Assembly: GCF_000425845.1 (NCBI RefSeq)
Contig: NZ_AUEF01000001.1
Span: 1-64,000, forward strand
Reading direction: 5' to 3'
DNA: 64,000 bases
Source: Jeotgalicoccus psychrophilus DSM 19085
GTDB lineage: Bacteria; Bacillota; Bacilli; Staphylococcales; Salinicoccaceae
Part shown: one piece after another, positions 27,030 to 37,076 of the stretch
Position numbering within the stretch: position 1 is the stretch's first letter
Layout: each line of letters opens with the position of its first letter
Program-made: the position numbers and the translations under genes
The notes under the pieces: model-generated
The model's database searches: none
What the model was told of the DNA's origin: nothing
Seen by the model: only the letters and a program-made list of their open reading frames with translations

Positions 27030-29453
27030 ATGGAATCGAATTTTAAAAGGAGTAAACAGTCTGACAAGAAATCCGAACAGAAAAAGCAGTCGAAATCCAA
27101 ATCATCGATTATTAAAAAAGTGTTATTATACGGTGCACTGCTTGCACTGATTGGTCTTGTTATCGGTGCTGTGCTGTTTGCGTATTACGCATCACAGGCA
27201 CCAGCTTTCAGCGATGAAAAGCTGAAGGACCCTGTTCCCGCTGAAATTTATGATCAGAATGACGAACTTGTCACCACCCTTTTCCACGGACAAAAACGGG
27301 AATATGTGAGTATTGAAGATGTGCCGGAAGGCGTAACGGACGCAGTACTTGCAATTGAGGACGACCGCTTTTACGAACACGGAGCGATTGACTTTATCCG
27401 TCTCGGCGGTGCGGTCATCAGCAACATCACAGACGGATTCGCATCACAGGGTGCGAGTACTATTACCCAGCAGGTCGTAAAACGCGCCTTCCTGACAGAA
27501 GAGCAGACAATTGAGCGTAAAGCACAGGAAGCATATCTGTCATACCGTTTAGAGCAGGAGTATTCAAAAGACGACATTCTTGAAATGTATCTGAACAAGA
27601 TTTACTACTCTGACGGCATCTACGGTATTCGTACAGCGAGCCTGTATTATTTCGATAAAGAACTTGCGGAGTTAAATATCGCAGAGAGCGCTTATCTTGC
27701 AGGACTCTCAAATCTGCCGAACGTCTATAACTTATACGTCGACGCTGAAGCAGGACAGAACCGTACAGATACGGTGTTATACCAGATGCTCAATCACGAG
27801 AGAATTACACAGGCTGAATACGATGAAGCAATCAATATCGATATTACAGATAACTTAGTCCCTCGCGATGAGGCAGAACGTGCATCGACAGAACAGGAAG
27901 ATCCTGAATACGCTTCTTACATTAATTCCATTAAAGCGGATCTTCAGTCACACGATGAATTTAGAAACAAAGATATAAATGAAGTTTTATCGAGCGGAAT
28001 TCAAATTTATACACATATGGATTCGAATGTTCAGTCATACCTTCAGAATATGACGAACAACCGCAATTACTACTACAACGATAAATTCCAGAGCGATGAT
28101 TTCAATATCGCATCAACTATACTCGATACAGCGTCAGGCGGACTGGTTGCGATATCGGGCGGCCGTGATTACCAGGATGTTGTCGATCAGAACTTGGCAC
28201 GGGTACAGCACAACGTCGGCTCTACAATGAAACCATTCTTATCATACGGACCGGCAATAGAAAACATGGAATGGGCGACAAATCACACTATTCAGGATGA
28301 ACAGTCGTACAATCCACAAGACAGTCCGAACAATACAGTGTATAACTACGATAATCAGGGACACGGCAACGTGACAATGCGCGACGCATTAAGACAAAGC
28401 TTTAACGTTCCTGCGGTGAAGACATTTGAAGCGGTGAAAGAAGAAGCTGGTAATAATGCACCGGAAGAATTTGCCCGCGGAGTCGGACTCGACTACTCGA
28501 CGAAAAATGAAGGCGAATATACAGTATCATTCAACGACGTGCTCGGCGGCGGCGAATCACGCTTCAGTCCGCTGCAGATGGCAGAGGCTTATGCGACACT
28601 CGGCAACAACGGAGAACACAACAGAGCACAGTCGATCCGCTACATCGTTACAGCAGAAGGCGATAAAATTGAATTCGAAAACGAATCAAACAAAGCGATG
28701 GAAGACTCTACAGCATTTATGCTGACAGATATGCTGAAAGACACATTCGCAAATCAGGGAAGCGCCGACTACATTCAGATGAACGGTCTGAATATCGCAG
28801 CGAAGACAGGAACGACATCACTCGATACGAGCATCCTTGAAGAAAATGACTTGCCGAACAACAGTGCAAAAGACGCATGGATCGTCGGCTACACACCTGA
28901 ATATACGATGAGTGTGTGGACAGGATTCGATAATGCAGCTGCAGGCTACTCAGAAGACAAAGTATTCGTCGGCACAGACGAACACATTACACCGCAATGG
29001 TTCTTCAGAGATATAATGCAGTACATCAGCACATTCAATGGTCAGGACTTTGAACAGCCGGACAGTGTTGAACAGATCAACGGCAATGAATTTAGAGTGG
29101 CCGGCGGCGGCGGTTTCTTTAACAACGGCGGCAGCAACAACAATAATAGTAATAATAACGGCAGTAATAATAGCAGCAATAACAGCAATGATAGCGGCGG
29201 CTCTACAAGCGGCACATGGAGCTGGGAATATAACGAAGACGGTGAAATAGAAACCGAGGGCGATGTACCGGACAGCGAACTGCCGGACGACGCGGAACTC
29301 GCTGAACCAGAAAGCGGCAGCGAAGACGAAGACCCTGCACCGGAAGAAGACGAGCCGGCGGCTGATGAAGAGGCAGCAACAGAACCAAGCGGTACTACAG
29401 AAGACGCAGAACAAGCTGAAGAAGAAGCGGCTGACGAAGAAGGTACACCTTAA
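27030..29453 (+). CDS. Class A penicillin-binding protein (PBP1A/S. aureus PBP2-like)
   Basis: This bifunctional wall enzyme polymerises glycan strands and cross-links peptides. The 807 residues comprise a basic cytoplasmic tail, one span (about 32-52) and a GT51 domain with catalytic glutamate in AIEDDRFYEHGAID near 110 and GASTITQQ. The transpeptidase has GSTMKPF (serine near 397), SFN (about 457) and AKTGTTS (about 590). After about 690 there is an Asn/Ser/Gly-rich stretch and a strongly acidic tail to the C-terminus, longer than in S. aureus PBP2. It is co-transcribed with recU and has its own terminator. Confidence 0.95.
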   Translation: MESNFKRSKQSDKKSEQKKQSKSKSSIIKKVLLYGALLALIGLVIGAVLFAYYASQAPAFSDEKLKDPVPAEIYDQNDELVTTLFHGQKREYVSIEDVPEGVTDAVLAIEDDRFYEHGAIDFIRLGGAVISNITDGFASQGASTITQQVVKRAFLTEEQTIERKAQEAYLSYRLEQEYSKDDILEMYLNKIYYSDGIYGIRTASLYYFDKELAELNIAESAYLAGLSNLPNVYNLYVDAEAGQNRTDTVLYQMLNHERITQAEYDEAINIDITDNLVPRDEAERASTEQEDPEYASYINSIKADLQSHDEFRNKDINEVLSSGIQIYTHMDSNVQSYLQNMTNNRNYYYNDKFQSDDFNIASTILDTASGGLVAISGGRDYQDVVDQNLARVQHNVGSTMKPFLSYGPAIENMEWATNHTIQDEQSYNPQDSPNNTVYNYDNQGHGNVTMRDALRQSFNVPAVKTFEAVKEEAGNNAPEEFARGVGLDYSTKNEGEYTVSFNDVLGGGESRFSPLQMAEAYATLGNNGEHNRAQSIRYIVTAEGDKIEFENESNKAMEDSTAFMLTDMLKDTFANQGSADYIQMNGLNIAAKTGTTSLDTSILEENDLPNNSAKDAWIVGYTPEYTMSVWTGFDNAAAGYSEDKVFVGTDEHITPQWFFRDIMQYISTFNGQDFEQPDSVEQINGNEFRVAGGGGFFNNGGSNNNNSNNNGSNNSSNNSNDSGGSTSGTWSWEYNEDGEIETEGDVPDSELPDDAELAEPESGSEDEDPAPEEDEPAADEEAATEPSGTTEDAEQAEEEAADEEGTP

Positions 29454-29466
29454 AATTATATGAATA

Positions 29467-29499
29467 AAACCCCAATCTCCCGGGAGATTGGGGTTTTTT
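29467..29499. terminator. Terminator after the PBP gene
   Basis: AAACCCCAATCTCCC and GGGAGATTGGGGTTT form a long perfect stem with a T-run. It lies 13 bp after the PBP stop codon. Confidence 0.9.
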
Positions 29500-29564
29500 G
29501 CACTGGTTAATATATTAATGATGAGAATTATTAGTAACGCTTCAGCTAACATCATGTGTTTTTG

Positions 29565-29700
29565 AATGACCTTGCTCATCCACGCAGCTTATGAGCGTTA
29601 AAAATAATATTTATCTAACAGTGTCGAACCTATATTGTCACTCAAACGATAAAATTCTCGAACTTATCCATCTGGATGTGCTCATCAGCCAAAATAAAAA
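29565..29700. repeat. Dispersed intergenic repeat, copy 2 (short form)
   Basis: This copy lies between the convergent PBP and nth genes. It shares TGACCTTGCTCAT, ATTTATC.AACAGTGTC, TGTCACTCAAACGATAAAA, CTCGAA and CATCAGCCAAAA with 8419-8625 in the same order, and is followed by a hairpin terminator as there. GCTCAT and ATGAGC form a local 6-bp inverted repeat. No convincing reading frame is present. Confidence 0.65.
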
Positions 29701-29725
29701 AACGCATCTCCTCATAGGAAATGCG
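29697..29725 (-). terminator. Terminator after nth
   Basis: On the minus strand CGCATTTCC and GGAGATGCG pair imperfectly around a TATGA loop and are followed by T7. It lies 11 bp after the nth stop. Confidence 0.8.
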
Positions 29726-29735
29726 GTTATAATTA

Positions 29736-30398
29736 TTAAACTTTCACTAATCCTTGTTTCAAACGTTTCTGTCCTTCTCGGCACTCGGCGAGAAGCGGAC
29801 ATTCGTGACATTTAGGGTTTCGTGCTAAACAGTGATAGCGTCCAAAAAATATTAGCTGATGGTGTGTTTTACTCCAGCGTTCCGCCGGAATTTTACGCAT
29901 CAGTGTTTCTTCGACCTGCAGCGGCGAGTCTTTAAAGCGTGCAATGCCGAGTCTTTTAGAAATCCTTTCCACGTGTGTGTCGACGGCAATCCTCGGCGTA
30001 TCGAACGCAACGGATAAGACGACGTTTGCAGTCTTCCGCCCGACTCCCGCCAGCGATACTAAATCATCATAATCCCCAGGGATTTCTCCATTGTATTTAT
30101 CGATTAAATCCCGGCAGAGCTTCTGAATATTTTTAGCTTTTGTACGGTATAAACCGATTGTTTTAATGTACTGTTCTATTTCAACGACATCTACTTCCAA
30201 ATAGTCTTCAGGTGTTTTAAAGCGCTTAAACAAACCTTCAGTTACTCTGTTTACCCCGACGTCTGTCGTCTGTGCACTTAAGAGCACGGCAATTGTCAGT
30301 TCAAATGCGTTGGTATAGTTTAATTCTGCTTCTGCGTCCGGAAACATCTCCGCGATGACGTCGATAAATTCCATCGTTTTTTTCTTACTTGTTGTCAA
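29736..30398 (-). CDS. nth: Endonuclease III (DNA glycosylase/AP lyase)
   Basis: Nth removes oxidised pyrimidines and cuts the abasic site in base excision repair. The 220 residues have the helix-hairpin-helix LAGVGRKTANVV with the catalytic lysine, AVDTHVERI with the catalytic aspartate, and the four-cysteine [4Fe-4S] motif CLARNPKCHECPLLAEC. The TTG at 30398 is preferred: GGAGG lies 8 nt upstream, whereas the ATG at 30413 is part of that site. It overlaps the end of dnaD by 14 bp, so the two are coupled. Confidence 0.95.
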   Translation of the reverse strand: MTTSKKKTMEFIDVIAEMFPDAEAELNYTNAFELTIAVLLSAQTTDVGVNRVTEGLFKRFKTPEDYLEVDVVEIEQYIKTIGLYRTKAKNIQKLCRDLIDKYNGEIPGDYDDLVSLAGVGRKTANVVLSVAFDTPRIAVDTHVERISKRLGIARFKDSPLQVEETLMRKIPAERWSKTHHQLIFFGRYHCLARNPKCHECPLLAECREGQKRLKQGLVKV

Positions 30399-31008
30399 GT
30401 CGGCTACCTCCATCGAGCCATGATATAACAGGCAGTCCTGTTCCTTTCACCGGCTCGCTTTTTGATGTGCTGCTCAAAATACGCTCGACGTACTGCAGCG
30501 ACGTAATATTACTTTTATATGCAATGTCGACAGCATCCTGAATCGTTTCCGGCTGGTAGTTTGAATCGTTCATCCAGCTGTTCAGGCGTTCGTATTCGTT
30601 CGGGCTGATTGCCCGTCCGTACAGCTGTTCGATGTATTCAAACAGTTCGCGTAATGTCGTATCGTCTTTGACCGGTGCTTTTTCTTCCAGCATGATAAAA
30701 TCCTCGAGCTTAGAATAAAGCGGCTCAAAGTTGTAAGTTTCTGTATATTTACCATCAATCTGATGTGTATCTAACTCCAGCAGCTGTTCTTTTATCAGCG
30801 ACTGAATAATATGCGTAAGTTCAGTCTCATTTAATGTCGTCCCGCTTAACAGTTCGCTGAAATCAAGCGGTGTATTATACGTGCGGTGACGTTCCAGCAG
30901 CTTGATCAATATAATAACGCCTCTTTCATCGAGGCCAATTTTAGCGTAGTTATCCAGCAGTATTTTACTAACTGGAATTGTAATATATTTCAAATAATCG
31001 TTAACCAT
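30385..31008 (-). CDS. dnaD: DNA replication initiation protein DnaD
   Basis: DnaD helps load the replicative helicase at oriC and at restart sites in Firmicutes. The 207 residues comprise an N-terminal winged-helix oligomerisation domain (about 1-100) and a C-terminal DnaB_2/DDBH2 domain with SPNEYERLNSWM, AVDIAYKSN and a YVERIL segment. The ATG at 31008 has GGAGGG 8 nt upstream, so the longer start at 31023 is rejected. It lies downstream of asnS and overlaps nth. Confidence 0.94.
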   Translation of the reverse strand: MVNDYLKYITIPVSKILLDNYAKIGLDERGVIILIKLLERHRTYNTPLDFSELLSGTTLNETELTHIIQSLIKEQLLELDTHQIDGKYTETYNFEPLYSKLEDFIMLEEKAPVKDDTTLRELFEYIEQLYGRAISPNEYERLNSWMNDSNYQPETIQDAVDIAYKSNITSLQYVERILSSTSKSEPVKGTGLPVISWLDGGSRLDNK

Positions 31009-31066
31009 ATATTTTCCCTCCAATAACAGAATGGAGACATTAGGGAACCTAATATCTCCATTGATT

Positions 31067-32356
31067 TTATGGGTATAAACGATTTAATAATCTTGGGAAC
31101 GGTGCTGTTTCTCTCACGTGCTGCACACCTGAGAACCAGGCAACTGCGCGTTCCAGACCAAGGCCGAATCCTGAATGCGGAACCGTACCGTATTTGCGCA
31201 AGTCTAAGTACCATTCGTAAGCGTCAGCGTTAAGTCCTGATTCCACAATACGCTCTTTAAGCTCATCGTAGTCAGAAATACGCTCACTGCCCCCGATAAT
31301 CTCACCGTAGCCTTCAGGTGCGATTAAATCTGCACACAATACTGTACGCGGATCTTCCGGGTTCGTGCTCATGTAGAATGATTTAATTGCTTTTGGATAG
31401 TTAACGATAAATACCGGCTGATCAAAACTGTTTGCAATTTCAGTTTCATGCGGTGAACCGAAGTCATCGCCCCACTCGATATCATCGAATCCTTTTTTAT
31501 GCAGCAGTTCGATTGCGTCTGTGTATGAAATACGCGGGAACGGCGCTTTAATTTTTTCTAAAGCTGTCGTGTCGCGGCCCAGTGCTTCTAAATCCAGTTT
31601 ACAGTTTTCAAGAACATTTTCAGCTAAGTACTGAACGTACTGTTCCTGCACTACTAAGCTGTCTTCGTGATTATAAAATGCCATTTCAGGCTCAATCATC
31701 CAGAATTCGATTAAGTGACGGCGTGTTTTAGACTTTTCTGCACGGAATGTCGGTCCGAAGGTAAATACTTTACCATGTGCCATCGCAGCTGCTTCAGCGT
31801 AAAGCTGACCGCTCTGTGATAAATAGGCATCTTCATCGAAATATTTAGTATGGAATAATTCCGTTGTACCTTCAGGAGAACTGCTCGTTAAAATCGGCGA
31901 GTCAATTTTCTTAAAGCCATTGTCGAAATAAAAGTCATACGTGCTTTTAATAATCTGGTTTCTAATGTTCATTACAGCATGCTGCTTTCTTGAACGTAAC
32001 CATAAGTGTCTGTTGTCGAGTAAAAATTCAGGACCGTGTTCTTTCGGTGTAATCGGATAGCCTTCAGCACTCTGAATAATTTCAATGCCTGAAACTTCCA
32101 TTTCGTAGCCGAATGACGAGCGCTCGTCTTCTTTGATCATTCCAGTAACGTACATTGACGTTTCCTGGTTTAAGCCTTTAGCGGTATCGAATAATGCTTC
32201 ATCGTTAGCTTTTACAACGACGCCCTGCATAAAGCCGGTACCGTCACGGAGCTGCAGAAACTGAAGTTTCCCGCTGCCGCGTTTTTGTAAAAGCCAGCCG
32301 CCGATTGTGACTTCCTGTCCTGCATATTGTGGAGCCTGGTTAATAGTGATTTTCAT
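31067..32356 (-). CDS. asnS: Asparaginyl-tRNA synthetase
   Basis: This class II synthetase charges tRNA-Asn. It has 429 residues, with an N-terminal OB anticodon-binding domain (about 1-100; [20 protein letters not shown]) and a catalytic domain. Motif 2 is [19 protein letters not shown] and motif 3 is [10 protein letters not shown]. The start at 32356 (MKITINQ) matches the family N-terminus; an upstream ATG at 32368 is only 3 nt from AAGGA. It follows aspB by 14 bp. No T-box leader is seen upstream. Confidence 0.95.
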   Translation of the reverse strand: MKITINQAPQYAGQEVTIGGWLLQKRGSGKLQFLQLRDGTGFMQGVVVKANDEALFDTAKGLNQETSMYVTGMIKEDERSSFGYEMEVSGIEIIQSAEGYPITPKEHGPEFLLDNRHLWLRSRKQHAVMNIRNQIIKSTYDFYFDNGFKKIDSPILTSSSPEGTTELFHTKYFDEDAYLSQSGQLYAEAAAMAHGKVFTFGPTFRAEKSKTRRHLIEFWMIEPEMAFYNHEDSLVVQEQYVQYLAENVLENCKLDLEALGRDTTALEKIKAPFPRISYTDAIELLHKKGFDDIEWGDDFGSPHETEIANSFDQPVFIVNYPKAIKSFYMSTNPEDPRTVLCADLIAPEGYGEIIGGSERISDYDELKERIVESGLNADAYEWYLDLRKYGTVPHSGFGLGLERAVAWFSGVQHVRETAPFPRLLNRLYP

Positions 32357-32370
32357 ATCTTCATACATCC

Positions 32371-33555
32371 TTAGCTTTGAGTTTTTTCTACAATAAAGTT
32401 TCTAATACGTGAAATTGCTTCATTAAATGTTTCTTCATCAAGCGAGTAGCTGATTCTTGCATATTCGGGTGTGCCGAAGCCCGATCCCGGAACAAATGCA
32501 ACATGTTTTTCACGGAGAACTTCTTTGACGAAGTCATCCACGGTTTTGTAACCGCATGCTTCGGCGCATTTTTGCATATGTGGGAACAGATAAAATGCAC
32601 CTTCCGGTTTAATGCAGGTAACGTGAGGCAAAGTTTGAATTTGTGCATACGCGTTGTCGCGTCGGCGCTCAAAAATTGCTCTGTATGCTTCCGTATTTTC
32701 CGGATTCATATTGTATGCCGCAATCGCGCCGTATTGTGCGGGCTCTGCAACACTAGTAGTAGACTGCGATGTAAGTGATGAGAGTGCGGAGATTAACCCG
32801 GCATCACCGCATGCGTAACCGACTCTCCAGCCTGTCATTGAGTGAGACTTGCTGACGCCGTTAACGATAACCGTCTGAGCTTTAATTTTATCATTTAACG
32901 ACGCGATGGATACCTGAGGCTCACCATATGTAAGCACTTCGTAAATTTCATCGACAACGATAATAATATCTGTTTCTGCAAGCACATCGGCAAGCGCCTG
33001 AAGTTCATTTCTCGAATAAACGGAGCCTGTCGGGTTATTCGGAGTATTTAACACAAGCATTTTAGTTTTTTCGGTAATGTGCGCTTTTAAGAGCTTAGGT
33101 GTTAATTTAAAATGAGTCTCTTCTGTCGTCGCCGCAGTTACCGGTTCACCGCCGACCATTTTAATCTGTTCTGTATAGCTGACCCAGTACGGAGAAGGCA
33201 CGATAACCTCATCGCCCTGATCCAGTGTTGCCAGGAATATATTGTACAGCACCTGTTTTGCGCCGTTGCCGACGTAAACTTCAGTCGGTTCATAAGTCAG
33301 ATTATTGTCGCGCTGCATTTTCTTAGCGATTGCTTCTCTTAATTCAGGAAGTCCGGCAGACGCTGTATATTTAGTATGTCCCGCTTTTGCAGCTTCGTAT
33401 ACAGCCTCGATGATTTCATCAGGAGTATTAAAATCAGGTTCTCCTGCTGACAGGCTGATAACATCTACGCCTTCAGCTTTTAATTGTCTTGCAGTATTAG
33501 TGATTTCTATCGTTTGGCTGGGTGTAATCGACTTTACCTTTTTTGATAATTCCAT
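32371..33555 (-). CDS. aspB: Aspartate aminotransferase (class I, PLP-dependent)
   Basis: This fold-type I aminotransferase has 394 residues. Visible motifs are [42 protein letters not shown], and [16 protein letters not shown] with the pyridoxal-phosphate lysine. It interconverts aspartate and oxaloacetate. The pairing with asnS (aspartate family) in one transcript is conserved in bacilli. The ATG at 33555 lies 7 nt after AGGAGA; the TTG at 33573 has no ribosome site. Confidence 0.92.
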   Translation of the reverse strand: MELSKKVKSITPSQTIEITNTARQLKAEGVDVISLSAGEPDFNTPDEIIEAVYEAAKAGHTKYTASAGLPELREAIAKKMQRDNNLTYEPTEVYVGNGAKQVLYNIFLATLDQGDEVIVPSPYWVSYTEQIKMVGGEPVTAATTEETHFKLTPKLLKAHITEKTKMLVLNTPNNPTGSVYSRNELQALADVLAETDIIIVVDEIYEVLTYGEPQVSIASLNDKIKAQTVIVNGVSKSHSMTGWRVGYACGDAGLISALSSLTSQSTTSVAEPAQYGAIAAYNMNPENTEAYRAIFERRRDNAYAQIQTLPHVTCIKPEGAFYLFPHMQKCAEACGYKTVDDFVKEVLREKHVAFVPGSGFGTPEYARISYSLDEETFNEAISRIRNFIVEKTQS

Positions 33556-33587
33556 GCTGCAGTCTCCTAACAATTATGTTTTCCTTA

Positions 33588-36104
33588 TTATAGACCAAAA
33601 AGCAGTGCTTTAAAAGTTTCTCTCGTGTCATGAATGACATTTTCTTCGGGGAAATATTTTAAAAATGCATTTTTATACGGTTTAGTCATAATCCTGTCGT
33701 CGAATAAGAGAACGACACCTTTATCTTCACTGCTGCGTTTGACTCTCCCGATAATCTGTCTGAAATGAATAACGGCTTCAGGCAGATCCGTCGTATAAAA
33801 ATCTCTGAAACTGTCACCTTGTGGTACCGGAAACGGCAGTTTTGTCAGCATCAGCGTTTTATCTTTATCGCTGACGAGGTTAATACCTTCGGTAAAGGTA
33901 TACGTACCGAGCAGAAGACACTGACTCAGCTGATTGTACTGGTTGAGCAGTTTTTCATTGTTCGAGTTATGAGACTGCCGGAGCACCGGAATCTGTTCGA
34001 ACAATTCGATGTCTTCGGTGAAACTGTATACTTTATCGAGCAGTTCATAATTTGAAAATATAACGACGAGTTTCGAGTTCGTCTCACTTAAATACAGTGC
34101 AATATAATCGAGAATATCAACGATATAATTGTCATCTTTAGGATCATAGCTGCTGATGTCGTTCGGGATAAAGAGTTTGATATCGCTGTACATTTCAGTG
34201 TTATTCATTACTGTCGTCTTAAAGTCATAATCGCCAAACCAGTATTTTAAATGCTTAAAGCTGTCGTGCACTTCAAGCGTTCCGGACAGGAGAATCTGAC
34301 ACGGAATAGATCTGAGCGCGTCGGCCAGTGTGTCGAGTACATCTGTCCGGATTGTTACTTCAGTTTTCTGGAAGTTTTTGCTGCTCTTAATATGATAATC
34401 ATCATATCGGAGCGCATAAAGCAGATTTTTAAGCGATGCATCAAAATAGTGCATGTGATTATACAGCGCCTGGTAATTATCAGTGCCGCGTATCGTGCTT
34501 AAAAACATATCCGTGTATTTAACGAGACTGTCCAGAGTTTCTATAGACTCATCGAGCTTTTTACGGGAGATCTGCTGGAACAGAATATCAATATTTTTAT
34601 TTAAATTAATAACAATATCTTCAAGCAGATAAAGGGACACTGCGCTGTTTGTTTTACTGTACTGGCTAAGAAGCCTGTCCTGATTAATCAGCCCAACCTG
34701 ACCGATAAAGAACTTCAGTTCCGGATAATTGAACGTTCTGCGCTCTTTCATATCGAGCGCCTGCTTCAGCTGATGTGCTTCATCGATAATTAAAGCCTGA
34801 ATGCCCTCAAGACTATTGAGGCAGTCATTTAAAAAGTAATGATTGGTCACGATAATCGGCACTTTTTTAGCGTTTGATAAGGCACGCTTAAAGTAAAAGT
34901 GGTGTTTCTTATCCCCTGCCTGAATCAGCATCGTTTCGTAATACGATTTCTCCGGCCCGCGCAGATTAACTTCAGACAGATCACCCGTTTCAGTTTCAAT
35001 CAGCCAGATAAGCATGCGCATTTTAAGGAAACATATTTCCGGATTCGTATCATCCAGCCCGAGCAGCGCAGTAAATGCGTTTAAATCAACATAATTCAGT
35101 CTGCCTTTTAACAGCGCAAATGGTGTTTCGTACGACACGACTTTTCTGAGACGCATCAGCGATTCCTCAATCAGCTGATTCTGGAGAATTTTACGCGATG
35201 TCGATACGACGACCTGACCGTCATATGCTGAATAGTAGCTCAGTGCGGCAATTAAAAATGCATCGCTTTTCCCAAGTCCGGTATACGCTTCAATCGCATG
35301 GTAATTTTCTTCGACAAGTGAATCGTATATTAATAAAGCAAGCTGGTACTGATCCTCGCGGTAGTCGTTACCCGTAATATTTAAATATTTATGATAAAGG
35401 TCATGGACACTGACAGAGTCAATATTTTTATGTGTGACCTCCGTCTCCTTAATATAAAACTGATTGAAACTAATAATATTCTCATCATTATCGTCTGAAT
35501 ACCGGTTTAATATTGAGAAAATTAAGTCGGTTAAATTTGTCCGCATTGATTTAGATAAGTGATAAATTTTTATCAGTGTTTCACGGTGTGTACTTATCAT
35601 TTTTTTAATGATAAAAATCAGCACTTCAGCCGTGGCATAAGCATCTTCATCTGCGCGATGCGCCTGTGACAGTTCTATACCGAGATGTTCCGCGACCAGA
35701 TGAAGCTGGTAGCCGGCAACGGACGGCAGAAAAATACGGACGAGTTCAACCGTATCGAGTGTGTGCACAGGATTATAGGCCAGTCCCGCAGATTTAAATG
35801 CAGACTGTAAAAATGTTAAATCAAAATCGACGTTATGCGCAACGAAAACCGCATCTTCCAGCTGGTTTTTAATATCGTCGGCAACGTCTTTAAATTTCGG
35901 TGCGCCAATCAGCATATCTGAAGAAATATTCGTCAGCTCGCGGATAAATGGCGACACGGTTGTTTCATCACTTAAAAAAGTATTGTACTGTCCTGTAATT
36001 TTAAAATTACGTACGAACACAATACTTAATTGAATGATATTATCTTTTTCTAAATTATTTCCAGTCGTTTCAAGATCGACGACTGCGAATGTTTTATTTA
36101 ACAT
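33588..36104 (-). CDS. dinG: DinG-family protein: 3'-5' exonuclease domain fused to superfamily 2 helicase
   Basis: The protein has 838 residues. The N-terminal DnaQ-like exonuclease (about 1-165) has VVDLETTGNN, VAHNVDFDLTFL and HRADEDAYAT. The rest is an XPD/DinG-like helicase with Walker A AYTGLGKSDAF, DEAH box IIDEAHQLK, TNHYFL and a C-terminal RQIIGRVKRS. The four cysteines of the iron-sulfur cluster of E. coli DinG are not visible, as in staphylococcal DinG. In S. aureus this protein acts as a nuclease rather than a helicase. It lies between birA and aspB. Confidence 0.92.
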   Translation of the reverse strand: MLNKTFAVVDLETTGNNLEKDNIIQLSIVFVRNFKITGQYNTFLSDETTVSPFIRELTNISSDMLIGAPKFKDVADDIKNQLEDAVFVAHNVDFDLTFLQSAFKSAGLAYNPVHTLDTVELVRIFLPSVAGYQLHLVAEHLGIELSQAHRADEDAYATAEVLIFIIKKMISTHRETLIKIYHLSKSMRTNLTDLIFSILNRYSDDNDENIISFNQFYIKETEVTHKNIDSVSVHDLYHKYLNITGNDYREDQYQLALLIYDSLVEENYHAIEAYTGLGKSDAFLIAALSYYSAYDGQVVVSTSRKILQNQLIEESLMRLRKVVSYETPFALLKGRLNYVDLNAFTALLGLDDTNPEICFLKMRMLIWLIETETGDLSEVNLRGPEKSYYETMLIQAGDKKHHFYFKRALSNAKKVPIIVTNHYFLNDCLNSLEGIQALIIDEAHQLKQALDMKERRTFNYPELKFFIGQVGLINQDRLLSQYSKTNSAVSLYLLEDIVINLNKNIDILFQQISRKKLDESIETLDSLVKYTDMFLSTIRGTDNYQALYNHMHYFDASLKNLLYALRYDDYHIKSSKNFQKTEVTIRTDVLDTLADALRSIPCQILLSGTLEVHDSFKHLKYWFGDYDFKTTVMNNTEMYSDIKLFIPNDISSYDPKDDNYIVDILDYIALYLSETNSKLVVIFSNYELLDKVYSFTEDIELFEQIPVLRQSHNSNNEKLLNQYNQLSQCLLLGTYTFTEGINLVSDKDKTLMLTKLPFPVPQGDSFRDFYTTDLPEAVIHFRQIIGRVKRSSEDKGVVLLFDDRIMTKPYKNAFLKYFPEENVIHDTRETFKALLFGL

Positions 36105-36116
36105 TATATCACCAAG

Positions 36117-37076
36117 CTAAATTTCAATATCGGCACTGATTACCTTATGTATGTTGTGGTCCCCGTCCAAAATGACCAGGTACCCTTCATCAGTAATATC
36201 GAGAGCTTTTCCTCTCAGTTTTTCTTTGACAGTTGTAATTGTCAGGTCGCGGTTAAAAATAATTGCCTGGTCGAGCCAGTCATCTTTAATCGAACTGAAC
36301 GATTCACTTAAAAACTTGTCGTAATAATACTCTATTTTTTTAAACAGCACATCGATAAAATGATTCATATCAAATTCCGAGCCTTTAAGTTCACCGGTTA
36401 TGGTCGTCGCCGTACCGAGAGCTTCGGTCACAGCTGACGGATTAATATTAATGCCGATACCGCAAACAATAGTTTCTACTATATTATCCGCACTGATGAC
36501 TTCTGTTAAAAATCCGCATACTTTTTTGTCGTTAACTAAAATATCATTCGGCCATTTAATGCCGCTCTTAAGCCCTGTTGCTTCGCGAATTGCTTCGCTG
36601 ATTGCGAGAGAGATAAATAAATTAAATACAATCATATTCTGATTGCTGATAGCCGGACGCAGCACAAGAGACATGTACAGTCCTGTTTCATCCGGCGACA
36701 GCCATTCGCGTTTAAAGCGTCCGCGGCCTTGACTCTGCTCGCCGCTCACAATTACTATATTACCATCATACTGGTCTAAAATCCTGAATGCATGATTTTG
36801 TGTAGAGTCAATCGTCTTTTTATAAATCAGCTGATCTAAGAGGCCCGATTTCTCTACAGTCCCGGCCAGCAGCGATTCATTTATTCTATTGGAAGGTTCA
36901 ACAAGCTTATAACCTTTATTCGTGACGGCTGTAATATTATAGCCGTCCTCTTTCAGCTGCTGAATATTTTTCCAGACAGCTGTCCGTGAGACGCCGAGCT
37001 GTTCTGCGAGTCTCGTTCCGGATAAGTAATTACCTTCCATCAGTAAAGACAATATTTCCGTCTTCGTTTTTGACAT
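36117..37076 (-). CDS. birA: Biotin operon repressor / biotin-protein ligase BirA
   Basis: This bifunctional protein has 319 residues. The N-terminal helix-turn-helix (about 1-60; GTRLAEQLGVSRTAVWKNIQ) binds the bio operator. The central ligase domain has GRGRFKREW, the biotin- and AMP-binding segment, and GIKWPNDILVN. A small C-terminal SH3-like domain follows. It attaches biotin to carboxylases and represses biotin genes when charged. Its ATG lies inside the end of cca (46-bp overlap), so translation is linked. Confidence 0.95.
   Translation of the reverse strand: MSKTKTEILSLLMEGNYLSGTRLAEQLGVSRTAVWKNIQQLKEDGYNITAVTNKGYKLVEPSNRINESLLAGTVEKSGLLDQLIYKKTIDSTQNHAFRILDQYDGNIVIVSGEQSQGRGRFKREWLSPDETGLYMSLVLRPAISNQNMIVFNLFISLAISEAIREATGLKSGIKWPNDILVNDKKVCGFLTEVISADNIVETIVCGIGININPSAVTEALGTATTITGELKGSEFDMNHFIDVLFKKIEYYYDKFLSESFSSIKDDWLDQAIIFNRDLTITTVKEKLRGKALDITDEGYLVILDGDHNIHKVISADIEI

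Noticed and set aside
28950-29579. 209-codon minus-strand frame opposite the PBP C-terminus
   Set aside because: It reads the complement of the repetitive PBP tail, giving low-complexity hydrophobic sequence, and has no ribosome site.
31009-33587. T-box leader for asnS/aspB
   Set aside because: asnS follows aspB by 14 bp and aspB follows dinG by 32 bp, leaving no room for a T-box leader.
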